Positions 18,783-26,869 of a stretch of 37,639 nt of DNA are shown piece after piece; the stretch's first letter is position 1, and each line of letters starts with the position of its first letter. Both the position numbers and the translations under genes were made by a program. The stretch is from Acidimicrobiaceae bacterium (lineage in GTDB: Bacteria; Actinomycetota; Acidimicrobiia; Acidimicrobiales; RAAP-2), in the NCBI GenBank assembly GCA_003161255.1, contig PMOQ01000070.1, positions 1-37,639 on the forward strand, given 5' to 3'. The notes below the pieces were generated by a model. It worked only from the letters and a program-made list of their open reading frames with translations, was not told where the DNA came from and searched no databases.

Positions 18783-20597
18783 CTATGAAACAGTCACCGG
18801 GTTCTCGAGGAAGCAATCGAGCGCGGCATAATCGAGCGGCCGACACAGCAAGAAGCCTTGAGCACTGTCGCACCGTTCGTTCTTCAAGAAGGCAAGTTGT
18901 TCCGGGCGCTCGACTCCCTCCGCCAGCGTCTCGATCCCCATTGCCTTGGCCATCTGAATCTGAGCGTGGACCATGTTCTCGGCTGAGCGTTCATGGGAGA
19001 GCCGCTGGATAAATAACTGGTCGATCTTCAAGAGGTCGACCGGGAACTCCTGGAGGTGGGAGAAAGATGAGTATCCGGTCCCGAAGTCGTCAATGGCGAT
19101 GCGCACCCCAAGCGCGCTGATCGCTCGAAGCCTCCGCAGCGACAGGTCGAGATCGTGCATCAGGGCAGTCTCGGTGACGTCGATACAGAAGGCGCGAGGG
19201 TCAAGACCGTGTCGGTCCAAGGTATTCCCAAGGTCGGTCACAATTTCGTCGCTATCGAGCTGTCGAGCCGAGATGTTGACGCTCATGGTCAGTGCCCGGC
19301 CCTGGGGTTTCCAGCGGGCAGCCTGACTGACAGCTTCCTCGATCACCCATCTCCCCACTGGGAAGATCAGATCGGACTCTTCGAGATGGGAGATGAACTC
19401 GCCCGGAGCGATGATTCCCCGGGTGGCATGACCCCACCGCAAGAGAGCTTCGACGCCGGTCACCGACATCGAGACCAGATCGAAGATGGGCTGATAGACG
19501 AGAACGAACTCCTCGAGCTCGACGGCGCGCCGCAAATCGGTGTCGAGCTCGAACCACGAGGTCACGGCGGCCAGCATCTCGGGTTCGAAGACGGCGTGGC
19601 GGTTCTTCCCGTCCCGCTTGGCCCGGTACATGGCGATGTCGGCGTTCTTCATCAGCTCCTCGGCCGGACCCTCTGCGGCGGTCGCCACCCCGATGCTGGC
19701 GGTGACCGACACCGCCGACCCGAGGGCTTCGAGCACAAAGGGCTCCCTGAGGGCCTCCAAGACGCGTCGACAGATCAGCTCGGGCGCGTCGTCGGGCGAG
19801 CTGAGATCGGCCACCACGATGAACTCGTCCCCTCCGAGGCGGCCCAGGGTGTCAGAGCCCCGAAGCACCGGGCTCACCCGCTTGGCGACGGCTTGGAGGA
19901 GGTGGTCGCCCACGGTGTGGCCAAAGTTGTCGTTGATCGCCTTGAAGTTGTCGAGGTCGACGAAGAGGACGGTCGCCTCGGTCCCGAGACGGGCATGGCG
20001 GCTCAGGAGCTGCTCGATGCGATCGACGATGAGCGCCCGGTTGGGCAGCCCGGTGAGGGCGTCGTGGTTCGCCTGGTAGGCGATCTGCTCTTGATGGGCC
20101 ACAAGCTCTTCGAAGAGGCGTTGGCGTTCCACCTCGAATGCCTCGGTCATGCGCACCACGGTCACATGCAGGCTTCGCTGGAGCATGGAGAGCACTTCTG
20201 GCAAAGCGTCCTCGACACCCAGACGGGCAGCGTCGTGGCTCAGCTGGTCAGCAACCGCATCGTGCCAGCGCAAGCAGCGCTTGGTGGCCTCGTTGAGAGG
20301 AACGTCGTTGCGAGCCGCCAACTGGGCGAACATCCGAGAGGCGTCGAGTCCGACCCGTCGGGCGGCAGCCGGATCCCCACTGGAGAGCCACAGGGCGAAG
20401 GCGGTGGTCGATGTTTTGCCGGCACTGAGAAAGACCTCCTCGACGCCATCGTCGAGCACGCAGGCCGATTCATGGGTGCGCCGATGAAGGTCAGCGACGA
20501 CTTCGTCGGCGACCAGCGCCAAGGCATCGCCGAGGAGCGGCACGGCATCCATCGGTGCCGGATGAGGGGACAGTCGGCCACCGCCGATCTTTCGCAC
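18783..20597 (-). CDS. GGDEF-EAL cyclic-di-GMP turnover protein
   Basis: 604 residues from GTG 20597 (an ATG at residue 16 is an alternative start). The N-terminal ~150 residues are a helical domain I cannot assign (THESACVLDDGVEEVF... LNEATKRCLRWHDAV), resembling soluble sensor or RsbR-type helical domains. A short coiled coil (EVERQRLFEELVAHQEQIAYQ) leads into a diguanylate cyclase domain with HDALTGLPNRA and an intact RLGGDEF (GGDEF 255-259). The phosphodiesterase domain follows with intact EAL (383-385), NISARQL, and DDFGTGYSS loop 6. Both active sites look competent, so the protein may make or break c-di-GMP depending on the sensor. No transmembrane segment is apparent. Convergent with ftsX. 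Confidence 0.93.
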   Translation of the reverse strand: MRKIGGGRLSPHPAPMDAVPLLGDALALVADEVVADLHRRTHESACVLDDGVEEVFLSAGKTSTTAFALWLSSGDPAAARRVGLDASRMFAQLAARNDVPLNEATKRCLRWHDAVADQLSHDAARLGVEDALPEVLSMLQRSLHVTVVRMTEAFEVERQRLFEELVAHQEQIAYQANHDALTGLPNRALIVDRIEQLLSRHARLGTEATVLFVDLDNFKAINDNFGHTVGDHLLQAVAKRVSPVLRGSDTLGRLGGDEFIVVADLSSPDDAPELICRRVLEALREPFVLEALGSAVSVTASIGVATAAEGPAEELMKNADIAMYRAKRDGKNRHAVFEPEMLAAVTSWFELDTDLRRAVELEEFVLVYQPIFDLVSMSVTGVEALLRWGHATRGIIAPGEFISHLEESDLIFPVGRWVIEEAVSQAARWKPQGRALTMSVNISARQLDSDEIVTDLGNTLDRHGLDPRAFCIDVTETALMHDLDLSLRRLRAISALGVRIAIDDFGTGYSSFSHLQEFPVDLLKIDQLFIQRLSHERSAENMVHAQIQMAKAMGIETLAEGVERPEQLAFLKNERCDSAQGFLLCRPLDYAALDCFLENPVTVS

Positions 20598-20927
20598 GAG
20601 TCACGGGATGGAGATCTTCTGTGAGTCGAGTGGACGAATTGTGACAGATCAGCCCCAGGATTTGAGCGATGCGTGGCGGTGACGGGCTACGTGCGGTCCA
20701 AGAGGGAAGTCTTGGTGCCGACTCTCACTGGGCAGCACCCATAGGGCTCTTGGCACGCAAGGAAGTTCCCCCCATTGAAACTCCGCCCGTGCATTTCAGT
20801 TCGAGCGGGAGCGTTGGCATCGCTCGGGATTAGTCATGTCACGCGAGGTATGGAATGCGGAAGCGGTAAACGTCCTTCTGGCTCGAAACGATCCGCCAGG
20901 GTCTTGATAGCAAGAGCGACTCCCGAA
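20598..20927. other. 330-nt intergenic region, nothing recognised
   Basis: Lies between the start of the GGDEF-EAL gene and the 3' end of the dienelactone hydrolase gene (both minus strand). It should hold the GGDEF-EAL promoter, but I see no clear -10/-35 pair, repeat or RNA. The frame that runs through its right end on the plus strand is antisense to the hydrolase. Confidence 0.4.
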
Positions 20928-21671
20928 TCAGGTGAGTCCCTTCGCGAACATTGCCAACGCCTGCTCATACGAGCGAGACGCGGCGGCTTCATGGTAGGCG
21001 CCGCCCGGGACGGCGAACCCGTGGTTGGCACCTTCGTGGACCTCGGCGTTGCCCCGGTCGCCCAGCGCGTTGACGGCGTCGCTGAGGGGCTGGTTCATGG
21101 CGGCCGACTGCATCTGGTCCTCGGAACCGATCCCGACGTAGATGTAGCCGGAGAAGCCCTCGGTCACCTTGTGCGGGGAGTCGTCGTCCTGGGTCACACA
21201 GAACGAGGGGTGCAGGAGGACGCCCACCCTGAACACGTCTCCGTGGTGCTCGAGTGTCCGCAACACGGAACGGGCGCCGATGCAGTAACCGATGCAGCCC
21301 ATCGGGGCGGGGCGCGCCGCCGGGTCCGTCTTCAGGTACCCGAGCACCGCCTGGACGTCGCGCTCGACGTGGTCGTCGGTCGTCCCCATAAAGATCTCCT
21401 GGATCCGCTCACGTTCCTTGGGGTCGGCGTCGGGCGCCGCCATCTTGTGCATGTCCATCACGACGAGTTTCCCGTGGCGGTAGTAGCGGTCCGGCGAGAT
21501 GACGTAATAGCCCGCCTCGCTGATCCGCTGGATCGCCTGCCTGGAGCCGTCGTCGAGCCCGGGGCCGTGGTGGAAGAACAGCACCACCGGGAACGGACCG
21601 TCTCCGTCGGGACGGCTCACCACCACGGTCAACTCGCCCTCGTCGGTCGTGATGGTTCGATCTTCGATCAT
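20928..21671 (-). CDS. Dienelactone hydrolase family protein
   Basis: 247 residues, alpha/beta hydrolase of the DLH family, enzymes that open lactones or cleave related esters. Motifs: oxyanion region LFFHHGPGLDDG, the nucleophile elbow GYCIGARS (Cys nucleophile, as in DLH), the acid region VGIGSEDQ and the catalytic His in GANHGFAVPG. The start is set at ATG 21671 because MIEDRTITTDEGELTVVVSRP is the natural N-terminus and AGGGGGT lies 8 nt upstream; the frame is open 108 nt further. The substrate is unknown. It neighbours a cluster of putative sugar/aromatic catabolism genes but is separated from them by a plus-strand fragment. Confidence 0.88.
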   Translation of the reverse strand: MIEDRTITTDEGELTVVVSRPDGDGPFPVVLFFHHGPGLDDGSRQAIQRISEAGYYVISPDRYYRHGKLVVMDMHKMAAPDADPKERERIQEIFMGTTDDHVERDVQAVLGYLKTDPAARPAPMGCIGYCIGARSVLRTLEHHGDVFRVGVLLHPSFCVTQDDDSPHKVTEGFSGYIYVGIGSEDQMQSAAMNQPLSDAVNALGDRGNAEVHEGANHGFAVPGGAYHEAAASRSYEQALAMFAKGLT

Positions 21672-21711
21672 CGGTGGGCACCCCCTGGCTTGTTGATCGC
21701 GGAACGGTAAC

Positions 21712-22044
21712 ATGACCGGGTCACGTCCGGCCCAGCTCAGGTCCGCCGCCAACGCCGAGAACCCGTGGTGGTACGACAACCTTGAGCTCGACTACCCGTC
21801 GGGGACCGAACCCGGCGACGTGGCTCTCTTGGCCACCACGCTCCCGTATGGAGAGTCGGTCATCCCCACCGGCTACTGCATCGTGGACACCGAGAACGGC
21901 TGCACCGTTACCGGGTACGTCTACACCGTCGTCTACGACCATGTCGTCGCGGCCGGCGATACGGCGGGTGATGTCGAGCTCCCAGATGGGGCCACTTCGA
22001 GGAGTTCCCGAAGACGTTCTCCCCGTTTACAGAGGTTCGAGTAA
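21712..22044 (+). CDS. Hypothetical protein (110 aa), possibly truncated
   Basis: I recognise no family. The first ~85 residues look like a compact beta-rich domain (WWYDNLELDYPSGTEPGDVA, then LLATTLPYGES and GYVYTVVYDHVVAAGDTAGD). The last ~18 (SRSSRRRSPRLQRFE) look like out-of-frame sequence. A different frame from about 21987 onward reads more naturally (RWGHFEEFPKTFSPFTEVRV), so a frameshift may have cut the gene. It is divergent from the dienelactone hydrolase gene with 40 nt between. Confidence 0.4.
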   Translation: MTGSRPAQLRSAANAENPWWYDNLELDYPSGTEPGDVALLATTLPYGESVIPTGYCIVDTENGCTVTGYVYTVVYDHVVAAGDTAGDVELPDGATSRSSRRRSPRLQRFE

Positions 22045-22165
22045 CGTCCCGCAACCTCCACACCTCAGCGCCCACTCCTTGTCAGAATTACGGGGAGATA
22101 GACGGGGGAGAAACGCCGCCAGGTTTGTGAGGCATTTGTCTGTCACCGATCGCGGCGACCGTGGG

Positions 22166-22552
22166 TCACGGTTCGAAGATCAGTTCGATCTCGTGCCCGT
22201 CGGGATCGAAGACGTCGATCGAGAAGACGCCAGGCCGGAACGGATTCTCCTTTACGGGGCCGTGCGGGACCTCATTGGCGTCGAGGTGCGTGACCCATGA
22301 TGTGAGCACGTCCATGCTCTCTAGGGTTATCGCCAAGTGGCGGAACATGCCCTGCCCATCCGGCGGGCGCTTTTCCGTGAGTCCCAGGCGGAACCCGCCC
22401 GCCGCGGGTGTGAGCTCCACCGAACGGCGCTCGGGCACCATCTTCGGTAGCTCGACCAGCCCGACGACCTGCTGGTACCAGGTCGAGCTGGCTTCGAGGT
22501 CCGAGACGAGGAACTCGATGTGGGAGATGCCGGTGATGGCAAGGGGTTCCAT
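22166..22552 (-). CDS. VOC-superfamily (glyoxalase/bleomycin resistance/dioxygenase) protein
   Basis: 128 residues, one vicinal-oxygen-chelate module pair. The N-terminal half begins ITGISHIEFLVSDLEASSTW with a metal-ligand His, and the C-terminal half ends FSIDVFDPDGHEIELIFEP with the usual Glu metal ligand. Members include glyoxalases, isomerases, dioxygenases and binding proteins; the substrate cannot be read from the sequence. It is the third gene of a leftward unit (isomerase, Gfo/Idh oxidoreductase, VOC), 28 nt after the oxidoreductase. Confidence 0.88.
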   Translation of the reverse strand: MEPLAITGISHIEFLVSDLEASSTWYQQVVGLVELPKMVPERRSVELTPAAGGFRLGLTEKRPPDGQGMFRHLAITLESMDVLTSWVTHLDANEVPHGPVKENPFRPGVFSIDVFDPDGHEIELIFEP

Positions 22553-22580
22553 GTGGGTGTCTGCTCCTGTAGTCGGGGTT

Positions 22581-23570
22581 CTAAGGCTGTGGCCGGCCGG
22601 CGCGGAGGCGGTCCATCACTTCGACGCAGGCCAAGCCGTCGGCGAAGGTCGGTGTTGGGGCGACCGAGCCCTCGCGCAGGGCGTCGCGGATGACGGCGGC
22701 AAACGTTTGCTGGGGGGTGAAGATGTCGTAGACGTCGCTGTCGGGGACAAACATGTCGGTCGTGCGCTCACCATCGTGGAGCACGATGCGCTCGCCGATC
22801 ACTTCGAGGGCACCCCTCGGCCCAGTCACGAGGATCCTGGGCGGCAGAGCGATGGGTGCCGCCGAGCTGCTGTCGATGACCAACGTCACCCTCCGCTCCG
22901 TCCGGAGGCTGGCGACGAAGCCGTCGTCAGCGGTGCAATGCCTTTGTTGCCCGTCGAGGTGGGGTCGTTCGGTGATGGTCGTGCGCATCTGCCCGGACAT
23001 CGCCGTGATCTCGCCGAAGGTCCATCGAGCGAAGTCGATGAGGTGAGATCCCGCCGCCCGCAACCAACCGCCGCCCAAACCCTCGTCGAAGACCCAGCCC
23101 CATGGCCGCAGGGGCACTCGTGTCCAGGCCAGAAGCATGGTCCAATTGACGTGCTCGGGTTCGCCAATCACGCCATCGGTCACTAGTCGACGCAGCCGCA
23201 CACGACTCTGGTCGCAACGATGTTCGAAGTTCAGAAAGGCTGGCAATCCGGCTTGCTCCGCGATGTCACACATGACCCTGGCGTCCTCGGCGTTGCGGCC
23301 GAAGGGCTTGTCACATAGGACGGCGTGGCCGCTTTCGATCGCGAGTCGGACGTGTTCGAGGTGCAGGAATGGAGGCGAGTGCACCGAGATCAAGTCGACG
23401 TCGCTGCGTGCGCACAGCGCTTCCACCGCCGACGAGTCCCGGGGCGTCACCACATCGACCACCTCGCAGCCGTCAGTCTTGTTGAACGCGGGGGCGACGA
23501 CTCGTTCACCCCAGCCGCGACCGATGATCCCTACTCGCACAGCGTCTCGCTTGGTGCCCCGCATGGTCAT
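22581..23570 (-). CDS. Gfo/Idh/MocA-family NAD(P)-dependent oxidoreductase
   Basis: 329 residues. The N-terminal Rossmann motif VGIIGRGWGERVVAPAF is followed by VDLISVHSPPFLH, and the family motif CDKPFG (the EKP lysine) at about 90-95. The C-terminal part GGGWLRAAGSHLIDFARWTFGE holds the expected His/Asp region. Such enzymes oxidise or epimerise sugars, inositols or 3-hydroxyls of glycosides. The start is placed at ATG 23570 because it overlaps the stop of the upstream isomerase gene (ATGA); an ATG at 23585 is further upstream. The pairing with a TIM-barrel isomerase fits a sugar catabolic pathway. Confidence 0.88.
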   Translation of the reverse strand: MTMRGTKRDAVRVGIIGRGWGERVVAPAFNKTDGCEVVDVVTPRDSSAVEALCARSDVDLISVHSPPFLHLEHVRLAIESGHAVLCDKPFGRNAEDARVMCDIAEQAGLPAFLNFEHRCDQSRVRLRRLVTDGVIGEPEHVNWTMLLAWTRVPLRPWGWVFDEGLGGGWLRAAGSHLIDFARWTFGEITAMSGQMRTTITERPHLDGQQRHCTADDGFVASLRTERRVTLVIDSSSAAPIALPPRILVTGPRGALEVIGERIVLHDGERTTDMFVPDSDVYDIFTPQQTFAAVIRDALREGSVAPTPTFADGLACVEVMDRLRAGRPQP

Positions 23571-24427
23571 AGCGTCGCCAACCACGACCGGGCACCCGCC
23601 GCCAAGCGAGCGGCCGCCTCCTCAGTGGGAAGGCTGCCCAGCTCGGCGCTCAGCACTTCTATGTCCAGCGTCGCTCCCGGACTGTTATCGAACGCGGCAC
23701 TGACCAGATCGTGCAGGGGCAAGCTGCCCTCGCCAGGAAGGTACCGCCCCTGGAATGGCACGTGCGCCGTCCCAGGTGGCGGAGGCACCCGATCGCTGAT
23801 CTGGACCCCGGCGATGGCGCCCGGGGGTAGCCGGACCACGTCGTCGACAGTCCCGCCCGAGCGGTCCAGGTGAAATACGTCGAGGGTGATCCCGCAGTTC
23901 GCTTCGCCGCACGCCTCGACGACCCCCTGCGTAAACGGTAGGTCGGGCAAGCCGGTGCCGGGAATGAACTCGAGCGCGACCGAGAGCCCACGGTCGCGTG
24001 CTCGCCGGCAGATGGCCGCGACCGCCTCGGCGAGCTGGTGTGTCGGGGTCGGCATCCCGAGGTAGTGAGTCAAGTTGATGATCGACGCACCCATCACCTC
24101 GGCGGCACGCAAGACGGTCTCCTCGTCAACCGGGTAAAGGACGTCTGGCGGCATGACCGCGCGCGTCGCCGGATCTAACGATTCCGGCGACGGAACACCG
24201 GGCAAGACGTTGGTGAGGGCGTCGATCATGGTCACTTCGATGTCCGCAGCAGTGAGCTTGCAGCGCAGTCCATCCTCGGTCAGTCCGTCTCGCATCGCCA
24301 TGGCGAACGCGTACGGGCGTGCGGTAATGCGATGGAAGTCATGCCGGGCCGCGGTTTCGATCAGCTCCGGCAGCGTTGCCTGGAGCAGATTGGCGCAGCC
24401 GAGGCCGATCTCCGGGAGGTCCCTCAC
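23567..24427 (-). CDS. Sugar phosphate isomerase/epimerase-like TIM-barrel protein
   Basis: 286 residues of the xylose-isomerase-like TIM barrel/AP-endonuclease-2 family. It opens EIGLGCANLLQATLPELIETA and carries the likely metal ligands Glu (ALEFIPG), Asp and His (ITLDVFHLDR), then GVQISDR and a last Glu (LDIEVLS). Reactions in this family range from sugar epimerisation to inosose dehydration and C-glycoside cleavage. It starts with GTG 24427 and is the first gene of a leftward operon; its promoter region holds a large inverted repeat (24513-24547) shared with the divergent tetR. Confidence 0.85.
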   Translation of the reverse strand: MRDLPEIGLGCANLLQATLPELIETAARHDFHRITARPYAFAMAMRDGLTEDGLRCKLTAADIEVTMIDALTNVLPGVPSPESLDPATRAVMPPDVLYPVDEETVLRAAEVMGASIINLTHYLGMPTPTHQLAEAVAAICRRARDRGLSVALEFIPGTGLPDLPFTQGVVEACGEANCGITLDVFHLDRSGGTVDDVVRLPPGAIAGVQISDRVPPPPGTAHVPFQGRYLPGEGSLPLHDLVSAAFDNSPGATLDIEVLSAELGSLPTEEAAARLAAGARSWLATL

Positions 24428-24512
24428 CGTGAGCCGCCGTCGACGACATCCAGCTCGTCGAGATCGGATCGCACGACCCCCCCTTCACGTCGTTACATGC
24501 GCCCGCGTCCTC

Positions 24513-24547
24513 TATACATGTGCATAGATTTCCTAAGCACATGTATA
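24513..24547. promoter_or_regulatory. Perfect 11-bp inverted repeat, probable TetR operator
   Basis: TATACATGTGC (24513-24523) and GCACATGTATA (24537-24547) are exact reverse complements with a 13-nt spacer. Each arm contains the palindrome ACATGT. The element lies between the divergent isomerase operon and the tetR gene. Its right arm overlaps a consensus -10 box (TATAAT, 24544-24549) for tetR, so a bound repressor would block that promoter and probably also the leftward one. It is strikingly AT-rich for this window. Confidence 0.72.
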
Positions 24548-24549
24548 AT
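24544..24549 (+). promoter_or_regulatory. Consensus -10 box TATAAT for tetR
   Basis: A perfect TATAAT lies 30 nt before the GTG at 24580, predicting a transcript start near 24556 and a short leader. It shows that the upstream ATGs at 24520 and 24541 cannot be used from this promoter. No good -35 box is seen. Confidence 0.55.
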
Positions 24550-24579
24550 CAGCCGCCCGATCGTTGGCAAGGTGAAGTC

Positions 24580-25209
24580 GTGCGAGTACCCAGACGGATT
24601 GGAGCGGAAGCCGATACTCGGACGCTGCTCCTCGACGCGGCGGAGCATGTGCTGCTCACTGAGGGGTACGCCGCCGTGACTTCGCGGCGCGTTGCTGCCG
24701 AGGCCGGCTTCAAGTCTCTGATCGTTCACCACTACTTCTCCACGATGGACGACCTGTTCCTCGAGGTCTACCGGCGTCGCGCCGAACAAGGCATTTCCCG
24801 CTTCCAGGCTGCAATGGACGTCCACCACTCGCTGCGAACCATCTGGCGGTTCGGGAACGACCTTCACGGTGCGGCCTTCAATATCGAACTCGCCGCGCTG
24901 GCAAACCATCGCAAAGCGCTGCGGAATGAGATGGCCAGTTACGCCGAGCGATTCCGCGAGATGAAGCTCGATGCCGTTGCTGACATCCTCATGGCTCATG
25001 GCATCTCGCCGCAGACGTGCCCGCCCCTAGTGCTGTTGGTCGCCATGACCGGCGTCACCCAGGTAATGGCGATCGAGAAGTGCCTCGGCGTGACTGTCGG
25101 GCACGAGGAGACGCTCGAGTTCGTCGACAACTGGCTCAACGAGGCAGAACGCCACCTCTTGGCGGTCACAGCCGACGTCGAGGCCAACGGCAGCAAAAGG
25201 CACCACTAA
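24580..25209 (+). CDS. TetR-family transcriptional regulator
   Basis: 209 residues from GTG 24580. The N-terminal DNA-binding domain has the family pattern TLLLDAAEHVLLTEGYAAVT followed by the recognition helix SRRVAAEAGFKSLIVHHYFSTMDDLFLEVYRR. The rest is the ligand-binding/dimer domain (WLNEAERHLL near the end). The usual upstream start (ATG 24520) is rejected because it and ATG 24541 lie inside the operator and before the predicted transcript start. An AAGGTGA sits 4 nt before the GTG. It is divergent from the isomerase/oxidoreductase/VOC operon and upstream of a SnoaL-like gene and an epimerase gene, so it likely represses both arms and itself until a pathway ligand binds. Confidence 0.9.
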   Translation: MRVPRRIGAEADTRTLLLDAAEHVLLTEGYAAVTSRRVAAEAGFKSLIVHHYFSTMDDLFLEVYRRRAEQGISRFQAAMDVHHSLRTIWRFGNDLHGAAFNIELAALANHRKALRNEMASYAERFREMKLDAVADILMAHGISPQTCPPLVLLVAMTGVTQVMAIEKCLGVTVGHEETLEFVDNWLNEAERHLLAVTADVEANGSKRHH

Positions 25210-25338
25210 GCAATCACCGAGAGAGGGCAGCGCAGTTTCTCGACGCAGGTTCGCGACCCCCGGTTCGCCTAAGCCACAGCGGTCGGCCCGACCAAATCGG
25301 CAGATGTCTACGAAGGCACCCTACGAAGATGAGGCTTC

Positions 25339-25770
25339 ATGAGCACTCACCCTGGACACGTACCCGACGTCGCTGAGCTTGCGCTGCGATCGGCGGCGCA
25401 GTTCGTCGTCAATGAGGTAAACGCGCGGCTTGACAGCGGAGACCTCGATGGCGCTCTCGAGCTGTACGCCGAGGATGCCGTGCTCGAGGCGGTGCAGGGC
25501 AGAGAGGCGATTCGGCAGACGATCATGCACACTGCAGCGGCGGGTTTGGGGCGCAAGGCCTGCCACGTCATTAGCAACTACCGCGGTTTCACCGAAGACG
25601 GCGCTGTAGTCGTGGACACGACACAGATCGCGTTTGTGATCGATGGCCCTCCCCCTTGGCCAGCGAGTTCGGTCCTTCTCCTCGTGCGTTACATCCTGAA
25701 GCCATCGTCGGATGGCAACCTTCGGATCGTGGAGCAGCGCGTCCCGGGCTACCAGCTCAACTACGGCTGA
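25339..25770 (+). CDS. SnoaL-like / NTF2-fold protein
   Basis: 143 residues. The pattern FVVNEVNARLDSGDLDGALELYAEDAVLE, then GREAIRQTIMHTAA, and a beta-rich second half (AVVVDTTQIAFVIDG, LRIVEQRVPGY) fits the NTF2-like cone fold used by SnoaL cyclases, limonene epoxide hydrolase and ketosteroid isomerase. The catalytic residues cannot be assigned, so the reaction is unknown. ATG 25339 follows GAGGC. It lies between tetR and the epimerase gene in the rightward unit. Confidence 0.75.
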   Translation: MSTHPGHVPDVAELALRSAAQFVVNEVNARLDSGDLDGALELYAEDAVLEAVQGREAIRQTIMHTAAAGLGRKACHVISNYRGFTEDGAVVVDTTQIAFVIDGPPPWPASSVLLLVRYILKPSSDGNLRIVEQRVPGYQLNYG

Positions 25771-25910
25771 TCGTTCTGGATCTATCGCCAACAGGCACCT
25801 TGGCGGCCGAGAACGGACCAAGGCGGATGCGATGATTCCGCGTGAGTCTGGAAATCAGACTTGTGCACATGAGTGCCAGTTCAGCGATGTCAAACGACAG
25901 GAGGTGCCAG

Positions 25911-26825
25911 GTGAAGGGCGCGAAAATTCTGGTCACCGGGGCCGCCGGCTTCATCGGGTTTCCCATGGTCGAACACCTCGCCTCGAGCAACGAGGTTTGG
26001 GCGATCGCACGCTTCTCGGACCCAGCGTCGCGGGAGCGGGTCGTGGCGACCGGAGCCACGACGCGTTCCGTCGACATCTCGAGCGGCAACCTTGCTGACC
26101 TACCGGATGACTTTGACTACCTCGTTCACCTCGCCACCTACCGCGGCGACAGCACCGACTTCGACGCGGCGTTCCGCACCGACGCCGAGGGAACCGCCAT
26201 GCTGCTCAGGCACTGTTGCAACGCCCGCGCCGCGCTGGTGATGTCAGCCGGTGCCGTCTACCGCCCGCACGAAGACCCCTCTCAGCCCTACGTCGAAGAC
26301 GACCAGCTCGGCGAAGGCAGCGTGCCGGGCACCCCGACGTACTGCATCGGCAAGATCGCCCAAGAAGCGGTAGCCCGCTCGTGCGCACGACTCTACGACC
26401 TACCCGTCGTGATCCCCCGGATGAACAGCGCCTATGGCCCCAACGGCGGACTGGTCGTACGCCATCTCGACGCCATCATGAATGACCGACCGCTGTCCAT
26501 CGGCGTGCCGGGCACCAAGTTCAACCCAATCCACCATCACGACATCAACATTCAGACCGAACGGATGCTGGCGGCGGCCAGCGTCCCAGCGACCATCGTG
26601 AACTGGGGAGGCGACGACATAGTCGGCCCGGAGGACTGGTGTGCATACTTCGCCGAACTGACCGGCAAGGACGTCGAGCTGACCGCCGCCGCGGCCGGCG
26701 TTAGCTACCCGAGCGCGATCTACGACCTCACGAAACGGCGCTCGATCACGGGGCCGTGCGAGATCGGCTGGCGCGACGGGATGCGCGACCTCGTCGAGAC
26801 CCTCTATCCCGGTGCCCTCCAGTAG
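25911..26825 (+). CDS. NAD-dependent epimerase/dehydratase (extended SDR)
   Basis: 304 residues. The Rossmann motif TGAAGFIGFPMVEHL is at about residues 9-23, the catalytic Tyr144-x3-Lys148 is in PTYCIGKIAQE, and the conserved active-site Ser region is VMSAGAVYRP. The C-terminal half has PRMNSAYGPNGGLV and the nucleotide-sugar-type HHHDIN. GTG 25911 is chosen because a perfect AGGAGGT (25899-25905) lies 5 nt upstream, and MKGAKILVTGAAGF is the family N-terminus; the frame is open from 25842. The substrate is unknown but is probably a nucleotide sugar or a related alcohol. Confidence 0.88.
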   Translation: MKGAKILVTGAAGFIGFPMVEHLASSNEVWAIARFSDPASRERVVATGATTRSVDISSGNLADLPDDFDYLVHLATYRGDSTDFDAAFRTDAEGTAMLLRHCCNARAALVMSAGAVYRPHEDPSQPYVEDDQLGEGSVPGTPTYCIGKIAQEAVARSCARLYDLPVVIPRMNSAYGPNGGLVVRHLDAIMNDRPLSIGVPGTKFNPIHHHDINIQTERMLAAASVPATIVNWGGDDIVGPEDWCAYFAELTGKDVELTAAAAGVSYPSAIYDLTKRRSITGPCEIGWRDGMRDLVETLYPGALQ

Positions 26826-26869
26826 GCAGTTGCCCCCATATGACGTCGTCTCGGGAAGGCTGCGCGTGC

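Noticed and set aside
19155-20624. 489-codon plus-strand frame opposite the GGDEF-EAL gene
   Set aside because: It is antisense to a well-supported gene with intact GGDEF and EAL motifs and has no recognisable domain.
20775-21710. 311-codon plus-strand frame opposite the dienelactone hydrolase
   Set aside because: It is a shadow; the minus frame has the DLH catalytic triad motifs.
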